Assembly (NCBI GenBank): GCA_001936135.1
Contig: CP012819.1
Span: 248,001-312,000 of the forward strand
Length of the DNA: 64,000 bases
Direction: 5' to 3'
From: Saccharomycopsis fibuligera x Saccharomycopsis cf. fibuligera
Lineage: Eukaryota > Ascomycota > Saccharomycetes > Ascoideales > Saccharomycopsidaceae
The translations under genes and the position numbers were made by a program. This document shows positions 9,829 to 20,300 of this stretch, piece after piece. Positions within the stretch are counted from its first letter, which is position 1; the number at the start of each line of letters is the position of its first letter. Under the pieces are notes generated by a model. That model did no database searches. It was not told the DNA's origin and worked only from the letters and a program-made list of their open reading frames with translations.

Positions 9829-11241
9829 ATGTCTAGAGTAACTTCAGTATACGGTAGGACTTCAGGATCTTCGTCTTTAAGCCGCCGTAACCAGCAATCT
9901 ACTGATTTTTTTCCTCTTTTATCATCCAAAGAAATTGCGCTTTGCTTACAAAGTTGCAACATTAATGTCACAGAGGAAAACATTTCCAAGCCAACTTCTC
10001 AGTTTACCCAACATTTGTTCATTGACTTAATACCGCCTGAATTTTTATCCACTACGTTGAATAAAAAGCTTGAAAAATTTCAAAAAAGAAATAAGCTGAG
10101 TGATAATGACTATTTTAATGAAATCTCTCAATCTTTACCAATCATTGCATTGCAAAGAGAATTGTATGATTTTATGCGGACTTGTGGCATAACTGACTTT
10201 AACTTCATGGACGTATACAAACCAGAAACGTATCGCTTGAGCAGAATTTTAAGTGCGGTAGTGAATTTTGCTAGATTTAAATACGAACGGTCCAATGATT
10301 ACCAGGATTTGATTGATATCAGCGAGGAGTACTTGGTGAAAAGAAACCAATTGATTGACGAGAGCCAAAATTTAATCACAGAGATAGAAATGCTCACTAA
10401 TAAGCATACCAATGCTCAAGAGAAGATAAATGAGATTAATGAGTATCAATCCAAGATTCAGAAAGATTTGAAGGAGCTTAAATCTGTACAGGATAAATTG
10501 TCACAAGAGCACTTAAATTATAAGACCAGGAGAAACGAATTGATTAATCAAATTCAGTTAGAGAATGAAAATATCATTCATGCCACTCAGGAAAATGATT
10601 CGGTTAAAAATTTGATTGCAAAGATAGATTTAAAGAATCCAGAAAATACCAAGAATGAGATCAATGATTATAGACAGAATTTGGCCAATTTAAAAATCAA
10701 ATTAACTAACTTGGATGATAAAGAGCGAAAAATCCAAATTACTATTGATTCGATGAAATACATTGAGAACGATATCAAAATTCTTATCAATTTGATTAAT
10801 AGCATCAAGAACGATTTGAAAACCTCGAAAGAACAACAATCTAAGCTCATAGCGTACAATGAGGTGAAAGATTTCAAAAACAATGAACTTTTGAATTTAA
10901 ATAGAAAGATACAGCAAGTGCAGCAGCAGATTGATAATGTGAATAGTAAGATCAGCAGATACTCCAAGCAGAGACAAGAAAAGGTTGAGATACATACCAA
11001 TAAGATGAAAGAATTGCAAAATAATTATTCTAGATTAATGGTTGAGAAAAAACTTAAAGATAAAGACTTGGGCAATAAAAAGACAAGATTGGAAGATCTT
11101 GAAACTCAAATTAAAAAATTAGTTAATGAGTTCGATGAAGAATTGAATGATTCTGACTATCAAATTAAGCTTTTATGGCAACATATTGAAATTTATATGA
11201 AAAAGATGAGTGCCGAGTTGGGGCAAGCAACTTTTGTATGA
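9829..11241 (+). CDS. NUF2: Kinetochore protein Nuf2 (Ndc80 complex)
   Basis: A 470-residue protein (yeast Nuf2 is about 451). The N-terminal 150 residues match the Nuf2 calponin-homology head: FFPLLSSKEIALCLQS, IPPEFLSTT, then LYDFMRTCGITDFNFMDVYKPE and LSRILSAVVNFARFKYER. From about residue 165 to the end it is almost entirely Lys/Glu/Asn-rich with heptad hydrophobics, a long coiled coil. Nuf2 pairs with Ndc80 to bind microtubules at the kinetochore and joins Spc24/Spc25 through its coiled coil. The ATG at 9829 precedes the family's short basic N-terminal leader. It is convergent with FOL2. Confidence 0.93.
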   Translation: MSRVTSVYGRTSGSSSLSRRNQQSTDFFPLLSSKEIALCLQSCNINVTEENISKPTSQFTQHLFIDLIPPEFLSTTLNKKLEKFQKRNKLSDNDYFNEISQSLPIIALQRELYDFMRTCGITDFNFMDVYKPETYRLSRILSAVVNFARFKYERSNDYQDLIDISEEYLVKRNQLIDESQNLITEIEMLTNKHTNAQEKINEINEYQSKIQKDLKELKSVQDKLSQEHLNYKTRRNELINQIQLENENIIHATQENDSVKNLIAKIDLKNPENTKNEINDYRQNLANLKIKLTNLDDKERKIQITIDSMKYIENDIKILINLINSIKNDLKTSKEQQSKLIAYNEVKDFKNNELLNLNRKIQQVQQQIDNVNSKISRYSKQRQEKVEIHTNKMKELQNNYSRLMVEKKLKDKDLGNKKTRLEDLETQIKKLVNEFDEELNDSDYQIKLLWQHIEIYMKKMSAELGQATFV

Positions 11242-11835
11242 TTACACTTTAGTATTCCTTATTTTTATTGTTTGAGTTTTTTTCCTATTTTCGTTTTAGT
11301 TTTGGGTGAAGGGATTGGTTTAATAAATTTACAATAAGATTTTTTTGTCGAGTATAAGCCATATTAGCAAGTGCGACTATTGTAACATTAGTATCAAAGT
11401 ATGATTAGTATCAAAGTATATAAGATGAAGAGTTAGATGCAATGAGGTATCATAAAAAATCAAGAGGCCACCGTAGAAGATAAACATAAACAAAAATAAA
11501 CCAGAGCAGGTAAGTAGATATAATGACAAGTTGAAGTGAAAGACGAAAAGAGAACAAAGTATTGAAACAAGAAGCAATTGGAAAAAACAATCAGAGGGCG
11601 GAAGGAAAAAAAAAAAAAAAAAAAAATAACATGATAACATAAAATAGTGTTGAACTATGCACATGGTTTATAATGACAGATAAAATTAAATGGAGGAGGC
11701 TATGTTGCAAAAAGACAAAAAATTTATGAATTGTTTATAAAAAAGCAACCCAAATATACAATATATCATTGCTAATACAAAGATTTTGGAGAGTTTTATG
11801 AATAATAAAAACAGGTCAATGTGATGCTTCAAAAT
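11242..11835. other. Intergenic region between convergent NUF2 and FOL2
   Basis: These 594 AT-rich bases contain a poly(A) tract of about 22 bases at roughly 11,606-11,627 and T-rich sequence just after NUF2. Both genes end here, so poly(A) signals are expected. I see no gene. Confidence 0.65.
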
Positions 11836-12810
11836 TTAACGCTTTCCCAACAAGCCCAAAAATTCCTCTCTAGTCTTTTGCTGGCTTCTGAAACAACCAA
11901 GCATACAACTAGTAACGGTAGAGCTGCCTGTCTTTTGGATACCTCTGCTAACCATGCACATATGCGTACATTCAATAACCACGGCGACCCCTAAAGGTTT
12001 TAAGATCTCGCTTAAACACATGGCGATCTGTTTAGTGAGTCTCTCTTGCACTTGAAGTCTGCGACAGTACATTTCTGCTAATCTCGCCAATTTGGACAAT
12101 CCAAGCACTTTCTTATTTGGAATATAACCAATGTGACACTTTCCGAAAAATGGCACCAAATGATGCTCACAAAGGGAATAAATTTCAATATCTCGAACAA
12201 TTACCATTTCATCGTGATCTTCTTCAAAAACCGCTCTTTTTATAACATCACGGATATTGTCTTGATACCCCTTAGTGAAGTAAAGCATTGCCCTAGCGTA
12301 TCTTTCTGGAGTTTCAAACAATCCTTCTCTATCAACATTTTCACCAAGTTCGGACAAAATGGTTTTCACTGCATCAGCAATACGCAATTCACGTTGTTTG
12401 TTTTGCTCATCGGATTCTTCAATTCTTTCACGAGCACCCAATGAAGGCCATGATAGCCCGTCGGAATCAACTGGAGGATTCAAAGTATATGGTGATGCAG
12501 GTCTAGTAGCCAATGGAGATTGCAAAAAGGCCCGGTTAATTTCGTGCTGATGATGTATGTTTGCAGTTGCATTGCTGACCGAGGACATGCTGTTGTTATT
12601 GACAGATGGAAGACTGTTGGAGCTGCCAGCACTGCTGCCGGGATGATGGCCACCGTTAAGAGATGCTAACGCGGAAGTGGCATAGCCAACTCCAAAGGGA
12701 ATATTGTCGACGATCTGGTGATTTTCGGAGACCACTTCTTTAGCGTCTGAGGAAGAAGTATTGGCTTGATTACCACCGCGGCGATGAGACTTATCTTGAA
12801 AATTACTCAT
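11836..12810 (-). CDS. FOL2: GTP cyclohydrolase I
   Basis: A 324-residue enzyme that converts GTP to 7,8-dihydroneopterin triphosphate, the first step of folate synthesis. The C-terminal 190 residues carry the family signatures: [17 protein letters not shown], the zinc-site cysteine/histidine in [13 protein letters not shown], the helix [20 protein letters not shown], and [21 protein letters not shown] with the second zinc cysteine. Catalytic and zinc residues look intact. The first 130 or so residues are Ser/Asn/Gly-rich, low complexity and longer than in yeast Fol2 (about 243 residues in total). Such N-terminal extensions vary widely in the family. The ATG at 12,808-12,810 opens this extension, and a later start cannot be excluded. 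Confidence 0.95.
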   Translation of the reverse strand: MSNFQDKSHRRGGNQANTSSSDAKEVVSENHQIVDNIPFGVGYATSALASLNGGHHPGSSAGSSNSLPSVNNNSMSSVSNATANIHHQHEINRAFLQSPLATRPASPYTLNPPVDSDGLSWPSLGARERIEESDEQNKQRELRIADAVKTILSELGENVDREGLFETPERYARAMLYFTKGYQDNIRDVIKRAVFEEDHDEMVIVRDIEIYSLCEHHLVPFFGKCHIGYIPNKKVLGLSKLARLAEMYCRRLQVQERLTKQIAMCLSEILKPLGVAVVIECTHMCMVSRGIQKTGSSTVTSCMLGCFRSQQKTREEFLGLLGKR

Positions 12811-13322
12811 ATCTATTGGAGCTGGATGAGAGATATTTGTACCTGGGTATTAAATTGATGTATTGAAGTGGAACACTTTCGTAGTTTGATGAAGATACCA
12901 AGGCAAGTTCAATAATGAGCAGTGGAATCTGTAAAGTCTGTTAATACAATGTCGAAGATGAGTCAGTTAAGATAGTCCGAGATGGGTAAAGCCGATCGCT
13001 TTGCTCGGTTAATGCGATTTTTCATTCAGACACTGAAATTTTTTTTGCTTCTCATTTTGCACATGCCATTACACGCAGGTATATGTGTTGGGATGCATAA
13101 CTAAGTATCAATATGTAATATCACATGATACATACATAAAAGATTTCACTATACATAATATCACATAGTTCCACACTGTTGCACAGATTCTTACATTAAT
13201 ATACAACACTATATGACATATTACATATTAGTACATTATAGTACAGGTAAATACACCAAAAGACTTGTCAAAACACTTCTGCGCATGATAGTACGTCAAT
13301 GAACATCGAGGAGTGCCGTGAA

Positions 13323-13367
<45 letters not shown>

Positions 13368-14202
13368 TGATTTTCTATCGACTAATAATTAGTGATAACT
13401 AAATGATGCGACTGCAGGCTTGCAAAGTGTCCAAACCAAAGTATAAGGACCGGAGCCCACCACAGTGCAGCAAACTAGTTGGAACTTAAATCTGCTGAAT
13501 AGTGCTGCCGCGTTGTGAAACCAGCAGCAAATGTCAAAATCTGCTCGTAATTTCGATTGGCAGGCCAATCTAGCTGTTGCCTTAAAGGCTTCACTGTAAG
13601 ACATGTGGGAAGATGTACAAGACGCTTTTTCTAATTCTGTTCTTGCCCAACTATGAATGACTATTTTAGACAGATATCTGTATCTACGACTGTAGTATCT
13701 ATAGCTTTATTAATACTAGCTAGCTTTGTCACTCCCTATTGTGGTTGGCGCAAAATCCATTAATTAAGACGCTTCACCGCGGATCCGCATTTTTTACTTT
13801 TCTCTGCTGGAATTTGTCACGGACAACTAGAAATCCTTGCTTTTAAGTTTATTATGAATGTTTTTGCAGTACCAAACAAATCTTAACCCAAAACACCGTG
13901 CACAATAGTTTCTTTTTCAATACATTGATTAAAATCTAATCCTATTTTTGCCAACTTTCGAATACTTTTGAGGTCTTCAGACCTATTTCAAATACGCCTT
14001 GGCTTCCACGTTCTCATCGTACGACGCTAAGTAGATCCATATATATAGCATCTGCTCACCGGCCAGTTACCAAACATTAACTTGATTCTAACCACTCTTC
14101 AGACGACAAAACGCAACTACACGTCAGAAGTCCTGGTGTTTGATCAGGCAAATCAAAACATAACACTCACTTAACACCTTCATACTCAAACACTTCAATA
14201 AA
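12811..14202. promoter_or_regulatory. Divergent FOL2 / NCS1 transporter intergenic region
   Basis: These 1,392 bases separate divergent starts. About 13,090-13,260 is rich in repeated ACATAATATCACAT/ACTATACATA-like short words. A T-to-A homopolymer junction lies at about 13,323-13,364. A TATA-like TATATATAG near 14,039-14,047 is some 155 bases upstream of the transporter ATG. I find no supportable gene. Confidence 0.6.
13323..13364. repeat. Poly(T)-poly(A) junction tract
   Basis: About 13 T are followed directly by about 29 A on the + strand. The arms can pair over the T length. It lies in the FOL2 / transporter intergenic region. Exact end positions may be off by one or two bases. Confidence 0.85.
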
Positions 14203-15804
14203 ATGTCATTCCTCAAGCTAAAGGACGGCCAAGAAGTCACTAACTTGCTCAACTATGATATTATCCCGATGCCACTAAGCAGACGTGTATGGGGCTTCTG
14301 GTCCTACGTTTCATTTTTTGCCATGGGAAATATTTCTGTTACCACTTGGTCAGCTGCATCTTCTGTCCTCTCCCTTGGGTTGAGCGTCGGTGAAGGTATG
14401 GGTTGTATTATTATTGGCAATTTGTTCATTTCCACTGCCTATTATTTCGCTAGTGCACCAGGTTACGATTTTCACATCGGGTACACTGTGCTTCAAAGAG
14501 TGCTCTTTGGTATCAGAGGCTGCTATTTGGGAGTCGTTATTAGAATTATCCTTAGTATTGTTTGGTATGGCAGTTTTGCTTGGATGGGAGGTGTGCTTCT
14601 TGGAAACATCATCTCGTCTTGGTCTTCTAGTTATTTGAATTTGTCAAATAATTTCCCAGAAGGCATTCAAATGTCAAGAAAAGACCTTATTGGCTTTGTG
14701 TTATTTCAGTTAATTCAGTTACCTTTCTTCTACTTCAGACCAGAAAGACTTAATGTTTTGGTCCATGCTGGTGTCCTTTGCACCTTTTTTGCCATGTTGG
14801 GTTTAACTATCTGGGCCGTGGTTTACAATAATGGTAACAATGGTCCTTTGATGTCTATCACCTCTCCTGAAATTTCTTCTTCTTCAGCACATGGCTGGGC
14901 TTGGATCTATGGTATCACATCTTGGTTCGGAAGTATCTTGACTTCTATCGTTAATGCTGCAGATTATACTAGATTTACCAAGAAACATCACTCCTCATGG
15001 GGTGGGATGTACCTTGGTAACTTGGTAATGGGTACTATCATTCCACTCATGGGTCTTGTTACTACTTCTGCCTTGAAGGACAAATACCAAGAAGAATTAT
15101 GGAATCCTCCCCAAATTTTGGATCGTATTCTTACTGACAATTACACTCCAAAGGCTAGGGCTGGAGTTTTCTTTTGCGCTTTGGGGCTTTTAATGTCTCA
15201 GCTTTCAGTTAACGTTATGGGTAATGGTATTGCTGGTGGTTCAGATTTGGCCGGTTTGGTGCCAAAATACATCAACATCAGAAGAGGTGCAATTATCACT
15301 GCATTGTTAAGTTGGGTGGTTTGTCCATGGAGATTTTATAACACTTCTTCCACTTTCTTGACCGTCATGTCTTCATTCTCCGTATTTTTGTCACCATTGG
15401 CTGGTATCATTATCTGTGAACATTGGGTGAAGAGAAGAAGATCTATTAAAATATCTGATTTATACACTGCGGACCCATCGGGAGACTACTACTACAGTGC
15501 TGGTATCAATTGGCAAAATATGCTTTGGTGGGTCATTGGTTTTGCTCCAGGTATTCCCGGCTTAATTAATTCTGCCAACCCTAACATCACAGTTAACAAT
15601 GGTATTATCAACTATTATCAAGGAAGCTCTCTTTTTGGATTTTGTATTTCTTTCTTTTTGTGCTATGTTAGTGGCTTCGTTTTCAAAGATACACATACTA
15701 GAGATATCGACGATAGAGATTACTACGGCACATTTACTGAGGAAGAAGCAAACAAGTTGAACATAATTCCTTATGATGAAGGTGGTAAAGAATCTTACGC
15801 TTAA
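14203..15804 (+). CDS. NCS1-family transporter (nucleobase, nucleoside or thiamine type)
   Basis: A 533-residue polytopic membrane protein with about 12 hydrophobic segments. The N-terminal PLSRRVWGFWSYVSFFAMGN followed by ISVTTWSAASSVLSLGLSVGE matches the first helix region of the fungal Fur4/Dal4/Fui1/Thi7/Nrt1 group of NCS1 transporters. These import uracil, allantoin, uridine, thiamine or nicotinamide riboside across the plasma membrane. Later conserved pieces include FFYFRPERLNVLVHAGVLC and NAADYTRFTKK. The cytosolic C-terminus ends DEGGKESYA with several acidic and lysine residues, as in endocytosed permeases. Substrate cannot be assigned from sequence alone. The codons are biased toward yeast-preferred ones, suggesting decent expression. 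Confidence 0.85.
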   Translation: MSFLKLKDGQEVTNLLNYDIIPMPLSRRVWGFWSYVSFFAMGNISVTTWSAASSVLSLGLSVGEGMGCIIIGNLFISTAYYFASAPGYDFHIGYTVLQRVLFGIRGCYLGVVIRIILSIVWYGSFAWMGGVLLGNIISSWSSSYLNLSNNFPEGIQMSRKDLIGFVLFQLIQLPFFYFRPERLNVLVHAGVLCTFFAMLGLTIWAVVYNNGNNGPLMSITSPEISSSSAHGWAWIYGITSWFGSILTSIVNAADYTRFTKKHHSSWGGMYLGNLVMGTIIPLMGLVTTSALKDKYQEELWNPPQILDRILTDNYTPKARAGVFFCALGLLMSQLSVNVMGNGIAGGSDLAGLVPKYINIRRGAIITALLSWVVCPWRFYNTSSTFLTVMSSFSVFLSPLAGIIICEHWVKRRRSIKISDLYTADPSGDYYYSAGINWQNMLWWVIGFAPGIPGLINSANPNITVNNGIINYYQGSSLFGFCISFFLCYVSGFVFKDTHTRDIDDRDYYGTFTEEEANKLNIIPYDEGGKESYA

Positions 15805-15867
15805 GTTTTTTCCTTGAATGCCTCAGTATAAAGTCTTCGATTTTATTCAATTCACGATTTTATAGTT

Positions 15868-15906
<39 letters not shown>

Positions 15907-16491
15907 TATTTTTATTTTTATTTTTATTTTTTGTTTGCCATTTTCATTTACTTTAATTTTCTGGGCGCTACTTCATTTTGATTATCCTCTTAGACTTATA
16001 ATTTTATAGCTTAGTTTTAGTTGAAATTATTATTAGACCATCAACTTAATTAATTATTATTGTTTTTAGCAGTTTGCGTTTCTAATAGATCACTTTACTG
16101 AAGGTTTGTCTTTTCCTTTTGGTATTCTATCTCCATTTTAAGAACTATTTCTGGATGAAAGTCTACCAACCCTTTCTAACAATTAAATTACTCGAGAAAT
16201 TCCTCCTAATAATTATACAATCCGCAGATATTATCTGCCGATAAGGCCGAATCTTGTTGCCTGTACTGAACACCGCTAATACATGGTTATTGTGGTATAG
16301 CATCCTGTTACGAGCCCGGGATGCTGATGCGCGTCATCCTTGAAACAGGAAACGCTGAAAATATTCAACTTCGCAAATGGCGTTTGTTGATGAAAATAAC
16401 CGCCAGCAGCAGATTATTGTTGTTATTGCCATTTATTAATGTCTGAGTGGCAAAATATCAAAAATCAGTTAACACAGAATAGTGGGTTTTA
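15805..16491. other. Intergenic region between NCS1 transporter and ARP8
   Basis: These 687 bases hold the 3' region of the transporter, with a T tract at 15,872-15,901 followed by an ATTTT-type repeat to about 15,936. The rest is the ARP8 promoter. No gene is visible. Confidence 0.65.
15872..15936. repeat. Poly(T) tract followed by TTTTA-type repeat
   Basis: A run of about 30 T at 15,872-15,901 is followed by several imperfect units of five or six bases (ATTTT/ATTTTT). It is simple sequence in the transporter 3' region. Confidence 0.9.
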
Positions 16492-19176
16492 ATGTCAGAT
16501 AACGAGAAGGAATCTCAAACTGCGGCTGAAGTGGAAGTGGACCAGGAAAATCTTGAAAATAGTGGAGATCCGGCAGAAGCAGCATCAGTATCTGCTGATG
16601 CTGCTGATGCTGCTGATGCTACCGGTGTCACTGCCACTGCTGATGCCGAAGATGCCACAACAACTACGGGTCAATCTTCACCAGCACCAAATAAGAAGAA
16701 GAATTCCCAGGCTGGGAAGAAGGTCAGCGAAGAGATCTTGCTTAAGAGAAAATTAGGAAGAATAAAAGCTGCGGAAAATATGGCCAAAAAGATTAAAAAG
16801 TCTGGGATTGAGAAAGTGGAAAACAACCTATTAAATTCTACGTTTCGTCCAGTTCCTTTAATCAATCAAAAGAACTATTATACTGATTATTTGAAAAAGG
16901 ATGACCAAATAACAATTATAAGGCAAAGAAAACAGCTTTCTAATGTGAAAAAAGGAAGACGTTCCAATTTGGACAAACAAAAAGATCTTAAAGAGAAAGC
17001 ATTGAAAGCGGAAGGCAAAAGTGGTACGCCACTTGATCTTGATGAAGATGATGACGACGATAATGATGATGACGATGAGGGAACTCCAGCTGTGGGTGGT
17101 AGTGGCACTACTGGTGCAACGCCTGCTGATGGTGCATCCAGCGATGTTAGTGCTGCTTCTGCTGCTGGAGTTGTTGAACCTGGCAGTACTGCCGCTGCTG
17201 CTGAAAACGCCGAAAAAGCAGCTAAAAAGTTACAAACAATTGTTATTCACCCAGGCTCAAGAAACATTAGAATTGGGTTTGTCAATGATGCATATCCTAA
17301 AACCATACCCAATGTAATTGCTGTACCTAATCATGATCCTCAATACGAAGCTAATATTGAATTGCTACCTAAACGTAAAATTTCAGACTCTATAAAAAAC
17401 AGCAAAAAGGAACAAGATGAAACTGTGTTATTTGGAGATAGTTTCAACGCTGCTAAAAAAACAGTAGTGAGAGATTTTAAAGAGAGAATGAGATACTATA
17501 AGCGCAGAATTTTGCCAAATTCCAATGAAACGGTGAAAAATTTCAATAAAAAGGTACAGCCAGAAGTGATTTTGGACCTTAATGATCCTCACAAAATTGA
17601 TTGGATTGATGAAAACGATGATAAGCTTAAGAATGCTAAGTACTTGGTTGGTGAAGATGCCTTAAAACTCGCAAAACAGCATAAATTCAGATTACGCTAT
17701 CCTATCAAAAATGGGAAATTCAACGAAGATGAGCAAGATTACCAGTCTCCAGCTGAATTGGTTGGCGACATTCAAATAATAATTACTGAAATCCTTAAAA
17801 AGCAACTCAATGTTGCTCATCGCAACTTCTGCAACTATAATACTGTCGTGATTATTCCAGATTTGTATGACAAGGTGTATGTGGAAACATGGATTTCATT
17901 GGTTCTTCAAATGAACTTTAATGCAGTATCAGTGCTTCAAGAATCAGTGGCCGCTACATTTGGAGCTGGTGTTTCCCAGGCTTGTGTAATCGATATTGGT
18001 GCACAAACTACTTCGATATCCTGTATTGATGAAGGAATGATAATTAATGATTCTAGAGTGAGGTTAGATTATGGTGGTGATGATATCACTAACGTCTTTA
18101 CCAAATTGCTATTACAGTCCAATTTTCCATATTCAAATATCAACTTGAGCAGAAGTGCCGATTTTCAGCTTGCTAATGATTTGAAGGAAAAATTTACTAC
18201 TTTTCAAGATGCTAATGTTGCCATTCAGTTATATGATTTCACCAAAAGAGTACCAAATGAAAAAACTGAAAAGTTCCAGTTCAAAGTTTTTGACGAAGTA
18301 ATGCTTTCACCAATGGGACTTTTTTATCCTGAACTCTTCCAACTTGACAAACCGGAAGAAGGTTCGGAAAAATTGAAAATTAAACAACTGTCAAATAGAA
18401 TATTTCCTAAATCTATTGATCCATATACTGGCAAACCTAACAACCCTACTTCATTATCATTCAAAAATGTGCTAAATAATTTACTCTTCACTGACCAGCC
18501 GGATGAAGAAATTGTCAAGCAGTTAATATTAAGTAAAAGTGAAGATACGAATCCTAACAATTTGAACTTGAAGAAAAATGAGCTTAGTAGGGATGAAGAA
18601 CTTAGAGTCTCTACAGGCAAATTAGATTTAGCAATTATTGAATCCATAGCCAACGCATGTAAAAATGATTTGAGCAATGCAAAGAAGTTTTATGAAAATT
18701 TACTTATTGTCGGCGGCGTGGCAAAGACACCATCTCTTGACTTGATCCTAACTGATAGAATCAACATCTGGAGACCCCGGATTCTTTCAATCGGTAATAT
18801 TTACGAAATTTTGAAAAAAATCAATGAGGAATTTCTCATTAAAAAGCAGCAATTATCAGAAAGCCTTAACAACAGCAATAACAGTAGCAATGGGCAAGGG
18901 GATGCTAACAAAGCAGAAAAGTTTGACGAAGAGTCAATCAAATTGTTAGAGTCAGTAATTAGTAAACATTTACCCAAATTAGTTGATTCGGCACCTTTGA
19001 GTAATGCTATTGAAGTGCTATCACCGCCAAGAGATCTTGATCCCCAAGTGCTTACTTGGAAAGGTGGTGCGGTTTTTGCTCGGTTGAAAATTGTTCAAGA
19101 ATTATGGATAACTCAAGCAGATTGGGATTTGTTGGGTAGTAGAACATTGCATTATAAAGTGTTGTTTAGTTATTGA
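16492..19176 (+). CDS. ARP8: Actin-related protein Arp8 (INO80 chromatin remodeller)
   Basis: An 894-residue protein (yeast Arp8 is about 881). The first 250 residues are low-complexity Ala/Asp/Glu-rich, with an acidic DDDDDNDDDDEG stretch and a Lys/Arg-rich block. The actin fold starts at LQTIVIHPGSRNIRIGF, includes the nucleotide-site-like VIDIGAQTTSISCIDEG near residue 500, and ends with PRDLDPQVLTWKGGAVFARL and the terminal HYKVLFSY. PRDLDPQVLTWKGG is characteristic of Arp8. Large inserts inside the actin fold are also typical. In the nucleus Arp8 binds actin and the Ino80 HSA domain and contacts linker DNA. The codons are ordinary for the window. Confidence 0.92.
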   Translation: MSDNEKESQTAAEVEVDQENLENSGDPAEAASVSADAADAADATGVTATADAEDATTTTGQSSPAPNKKKNSQAGKKVSEEILLKRKLGRIKAAENMAKKIKKSGIEKVENNLLNSTFRPVPLINQKNYYTDYLKKDDQITIIRQRKQLSNVKKGRRSNLDKQKDLKEKALKAEGKSGTPLDLDEDDDDDNDDDDEGTPAVGGSGTTGATPADGASSDVSAASAAGVVEPGSTAAAAENAEKAAKKLQTIVIHPGSRNIRIGFVNDAYPKTIPNVIAVPNHDPQYEANIELLPKRKISDSIKNSKKEQDETVLFGDSFNAAKKTVVRDFKERMRYYKRRILPNSNETVKNFNKKVQPEVILDLNDPHKIDWIDENDDKLKNAKYLVGEDALKLAKQHKFRLRYPIKNGKFNEDEQDYQSPAELVGDIQIIITEILKKQLNVAHRNFCNYNTVVIIPDLYDKVYVETWISLVLQMNFNAVSVLQESVAATFGAGVSQACVIDIGAQTTSISCIDEGMIINDSRVRLDYGGDDITNVFTKLLLQSNFPYSNINLSRSADFQLANDLKEKFTTFQDANVAIQLYDFTKRVPNEKTEKFQFKVFDEVMLSPMGLFYPELFQLDKPEEGSEKLKIKQLSNRIFPKSIDPYTGKPNNPTSLSFKNVLNNLLFTDQPDEEIVKQLILSKSEDTNPNNLNLKKNELSRDEELRVSTGKLDLAIIESIANACKNDLSNAKKFYENLLIVGGVAKTPSLDLILTDRINIWRPRILSIGNIYEILKKINEEFLIKKQQLSESLNNSNNSSNGQGDANKAEKFDEESIKLLESVISKHLPKLVDSAPLSNAIEVLSPPRDLDPQVLTWKGGAVFARLKIVQELWITQADWDLLGSRTLHYKVLFSY

Positions 19177-19784
19177 TCTGTGGCAGAAATTATGGCAGGT
19201 AGATAGTTGAGCTAAGATGTACAGTATTTTTGTTCATTAACTTTTTTTGATGTATTCTTGTGTTTTTGTGTTAATAAAAAAAGTATTACTGTATTTTTAC
19301 AATGTGGCAATTTAAGGCAAAAGCTGCTAGTTATTAATGGTAACATAACGATCTCAAACAAAAACATTTTGAGCCAGTGGTGAAGTTTTAAGAAAACGCC
19401 AATACCTCTGTGTTATTAATAGACGAATTAAGTGATAATGTATCAAATATATAATTAAGTAAAAAAAAGTACAATTACTCCTGATTAGGTGGTCCGTTTA
19501 GACGGTATCTCCATACTAGGGATAACTTGATAGAAAATAAATAAGAAACGAAGGAATCAGTAGTAAAGTAAGAAGGAAAATAGCAAAAGGGATACGATGG
19601 TGTGACTCAAGCGAAAGACTTGATATACTGCACGTAGACTTATATTACAACCTCCAAAATATAAAAATTCTGCGTTTGTTCTTATAAACTAAAAATGAGA
19701 ACAATTACCTAAGTGAAGACGAAATACATAAAAAAAATCAAATAATTAAAGAAATTAAATTGCTTGAAATGAAAACAGTTGAAC

Positions 19785-19829
<45 letters not shown>

Positions 19830-20300
19830 GAACAATTGAAAGTCTATACCCCGGATACAACACACATTGAATAAGCAACAGCAATATATAAGGAAACATA
19901 ATAACGTAAATAATAAACTTAAAATAAGCAAAGTAAAGTAGAGTAATGATACGAAGTAAAATAAAAAATAAATCGATAAAATAAACAAAGATGACAAAAG
20001 ATGAAAAATGAAAAGCGGAAAATAGTAATGGAAAACAATTAATGAAAAAAGAGTAGACACAAAAAAGAAAAAAAGAAAAAAAAATGAGAAAAGGTAATGA
20101 GAGAAATAAAAAGCATATGATAAATTAAAAAAAAAGCGATGGAGAAGTTGCAATAAGCATAACGAGGTATGGAAAGAGGTAATGATAGGGAATTTTCACC
20201 TTATAGTCATACAGAGTGTGAAGCAACACACATGCAAGTAGTACTATTATCCGAGCTTCTTTATGACTCTAACGAAAATTTTTTCCAAACATCAGCATTA
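19177..20300. other. Convergent intergenic region with long poly(A)
   Basis: These 1,124 very A-rich bases separate ARP8 from the PRM5-like gene. They contain the 40-A tract at 19,787-19,826 and many AAAATA/AAGTAA-like words from 19,900 to 20,130. No coding sequence or RNA gene is supported. Confidence 0.65.
19787..19826. repeat. Poly(A) tract of 40 bases flanked by AGTTGAAC direct repeats
   Basis: Left flank reads cAGTTGAACgc, then 40 A, then GTTGAACaattg. If the last A is counted, AGTTGAAC is repeated on both sides. The arrangement resembles a short target-site duplication around an inserted A-tail, but no other insert sequence is present. Confidence 0.9.
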
